From the NCBI GenBank assembly GCA_002368865.1, contig DFDT01000187.1:1-6655 (forward strand): DNA of 6,655 nucleotides. Direction: 5' to 3'. The position numbers were made by a program, and so were the translations under genes. Under the pieces are notes generated by a model. That model searched no databases, was not told the origin of the DNA, and saw only the letters and a program-made list of their open reading frames with translations. This document shows, piece by piece, positions 4,783 to 6,655 of this stretch; position 1 is the stretch's first letter, and each line of letters begins with the position of its first letter. This stretch comes from Lachnospiraceae bacterium UBA3821 (lineage in GTDB: Bacteria; Bacillota; Clostridia; Lachnospirales; Lachnospiraceae).

Positions 4783-6655
4783 GTGAGATATTCTTAAAAA
4801 TTCTGAATTTGAGCATCAATGCCACATGGCTGATCCTTGCCGTGATCATTCTGCGCTTCCTGATGAAGAAGGTGCCCAGGTGGATCACCTGTATTTTATG
4901 GGCGCTTGTGGCCATCAGGCTTGTGTGCCCGTTTTCCATGGAGAGTGTGTTCAGTCTGCTGCCCAGCGGAGAGGTGATTCCGGCTGATATCGCGATGGAG
5001 CGGAAACCGGTGATCTATACAGGAATTTCTGTCATCAACGACACGGTAAATCCGGTGATTTCGGAGACATTTGCACCGACAATGGAAGACAGTGCGAATC
5101 CTCTCCAGATCCTACTTGCGGCAGCATCTTTCCTATGGGGTGTGGGCATGATTCTGATGCTTTCCTATGCGCTTCTCAGCTTTTTGCTGTTGAAAAGAAA
5201 GGTGCGGGCGAGTATTCCGGTGGGAGAGCGTATCATGGCCTGTGATGAGGTAAAGACGCCGTTTATCTTAGGGATGATTCGTCCTGTGATCTATCTGCCG
5301 TCTTCTTTGAGCGGACAGACTTATGATATGGTGAAAGCCCATGAAGCAGCCCACATCAAGCGACTTGACCATTGGTGGAAGCCGTTGGGATTTGTACTGC
5401 TTTCGGTGTACTGGTTCAATCCTGCCTGCTGGGTGGCATATATTCTGCTGTGCAGGGACATAGAGGCGGCATGCGATGAAAAAGTGATACAGGATAAGGG
5501 AAGAGAATATGCGGTGGCTTATTCGGAGGCGCTCCTTGCGCTGAGCAGGCCTCGGAGAGTGGTCGCGGTTTGTCCGCTTGCCTTTGGAGAAACGGATGTC
5601 AAGAGGCGGGTAAAGGGCGTGCTGCACTATAAGAAACCGGCCTTCTGGGTGCTCCTGTGTGCATTGGCCGGCTGTGTTGTGGTGGCGATATGCTTTTTGA
5701 CCAATCCTGTATCAGAGAACGTGGAGGCGCAGGCGGAGGCATCCGCAACCGTATTTTCAGAAGTTCCCCGCCCTGCGGTAAATCTGGCGGATATAGAAGG
5801 GGCAGATATGACGCAGCTTTTGTATGCGGATAAGGATATTATTATTTTCAGTGATTATTACGGATTGTTTGTCTACTCCAAGAGTGACGGGGCAGTTATT
5901 GCGGGCGTGGATCTGAAAGCCATCGGGTGTGAACAGACACAGGGGGACAATGCCTGCGAGAAGTTTGTGAGCGAGGACGGCAGTACAGTGTATCTGCATC
6001 CCATGACGAGTGCGGGAATGTATGTATATCAATATAAGACAGATCGGTTGACGGCGGAAGACTTTCGGATGGATGGACTGAAGCTGCATACGCTGCCGGA
6101 GGGAAATGAGGACTATCATTTTGGAGATTATGATGAGTGGACAGATAACGGGAAACAGATGGTCACGAGGCTTCAACATGGAGGTACGATCGGAGAATTA
6201 AGCTATGCGGATCTTGAGAAAGGGCAGGAGGAAGCGGGGCAGTATGTTCTGCTGTTTGCAGAAGAAACAGAGAGCAGGCATGAAGATATTGCCGCGATCT
6301 ATGGCGAAACCATTGGAGGATTGGCGGATGATGAGCTTTTTGCAATTATAGATACAAATGCCGAGCTTCCTGTTTTGCTTGTTGCTTCACAGGTCTATCA
6401 GGATGGTATGGGAAATCAGGCGACAATTATATGTGATATTTATTATCCGGTGGATGGGGCGGTAAAAAACATAGGAACCATAAAAAGCATGGGTACGGCA
6501 TATCCGATTGCTTATGATGAAACGGGAATTTATGCAGTTTCCGGTCATAATGTGCAGCATTTTGAGATTCAAAAGTCCGGTGAAATAAAAATGACGGAAG
6601 ACACCGCTTTTGAGAAATACGGTAATGCTACAATTGTGAGTTTTGCCTATGGTGC
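4779..6655 (+). CDS. M56 family (BlaR1-like) membrane metalloprotease, 3'-partial
   Basis: The frame is open from ATG 4779 to the window end (625 codons, no stop). ATG 4779 overlaps the repressor stop in ATGA, and AAGGAGG at 4765-4771 is seven bases upstream. Residues 1-285 are an M56 (BlaR1/MecR1) peptidase. Membrane segments are near 11-33, 39-56, 111-138 and 197-225. The zinc motif is H188-E189-A-A-H192 (in AHEAAHIKRLDHWW), and E229 in DIEAACDEKV is the likely third ligand, 41 residues after H188 (about 40 in MecR1). The loop KRRVKGVLHYKKP (275-287) precedes a last membrane segment at 289-309. The following external region (about 310-625) begins with propeller-like strands such as YYGLFVYSKSDG and STVYLHPM, with Cys384 and Cys393 flanking a TQGDN turn. 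A second, beta-rich segment starts near 529. No SxxK penicillin-binding motif is visible. It presumably senses an external signal and inactivates the co-transcribed repressor. Confidence 0.92.
   Translation, partial: MSEIFLKILNLSINATWLILAVIILRFLMKKVPRWITCILWALVAIRLVCPFSMESVFSLLPSGEVIPADIAMERKPVIYTGISVINDTVNPVISETFAPTMEDSANPLQILLAAASFLWGVGMILMLSYALLSFLLLKRKVRASIPVGERIMACDEVKTPFILGMIRPVIYLPSSLSGQTYDMVKAHEAAHIKRLDHWWKPLGFVLLSVYWFNPACWVAYILLCRDIEAACDEKVIQDKGREYAVAYSEALLALSRPRRVVAVCPLAFGETDVKRRVKGVLHYKKPAFWVLLCALAGCVVVAICFLTNPVSENVEAQAEASATVFSEVPRPAVNLADIEGADMTQLLYADKDIIIFSDYYGLFVYSKSDGAVIAGVDLKAIGCEQTQGDNACEKFVSEDGSTVYLHPMTSAGMYVYQYKTDRLTAEDFRMDGLKLHTLPEGNEDYHFGDYDEWTDNGKQMVTRLQHGGTIGELSYADLEKGQEEAGQYVLLFAEETESRHEDIAAIYGETIGGLADDELFAIIDTNAELPVLLVASQVYQDGMGNQATIICDIYYPVDGAVKNIGTIKSMGTAYPIAYDETGIYAVSGHNVQHFEIQKSGEIKMTEDTAFEKYGNATIVSFAYG

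Noticed and set aside
5268..6572. Four minus-strand open frames across the M56 gene
   Set aside because: The + strand frame is open throughout with M56 motifs, a good ribosome binding site and an ATGA overlap, so the minus frames are shadows.

Overview
The window reads as ordinary chromosome of a low-to-moderate-GC Firmicute, most likely a Lachnospiraceae-type Clostridia. This rests on the gene families (DUF5662, a lactonase-fold propeller protein, a dCache chemoreceptor, a BlaI/M56 pair), strong AGGAGG-type ribosome binding sites, and compact A-tract/hairpin/U-tract terminators. It is an inference from recognition by eye, not from a database search. Every gene I can support lies on the + strand, and no gene-free stretch reaches 300 bases. 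I see no tRNA, rRNA, CRISPR array, insertion sequence or attachment site.

Layout: (1) 3-587, a DUF5662-family protein cut at its 5' end by the window edge. (2) 612-839, a small protein with a hydrophobic N-terminus, rich in Cys, Gly, Asp and Arg. (3) 871-902, a strong stem-loop without a U-tract. (4) 932-2014, a seven-bladed propeller 'lactonase family' protein, closed by a terminator at 2049-2100. (5) An isolated chemoreceptor unit: consensus promoter at 2124-2153, a 667-residue methyl-accepting chemotaxis protein at 2194-4197, and a terminator at 4217-4256. (6) A self-contained regulatory unit: promoter and two inverted-repeat operators at 4290-4344, a BlaI/MecI-type repressor at 4363-4782, and an overlapping M56 (BlaR1-like) membrane metalloprotease starting at 4779 and still open at the window end.

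The repressor and protease form the clearest functional system. By analogy with BlaI/BlaR1 and MecI/MecR1, the membrane protease would sense something outside the cell and trigger loss of repressor from the two operators. In the visible part, the external region of the protease is not a penicillin-binding domain: no SxxK motif is seen, and the segment looks beta-strand-rich and propeller-like. The signal is therefore probably not a beta-lactam, and the true regulon is unknown. This is the most interesting item in the window, but two-gene systems of this shape are common in Clostridia, so novelty is limited to the sensor domain and its ligand. Nothing else here looks like a new mobile or defence system.
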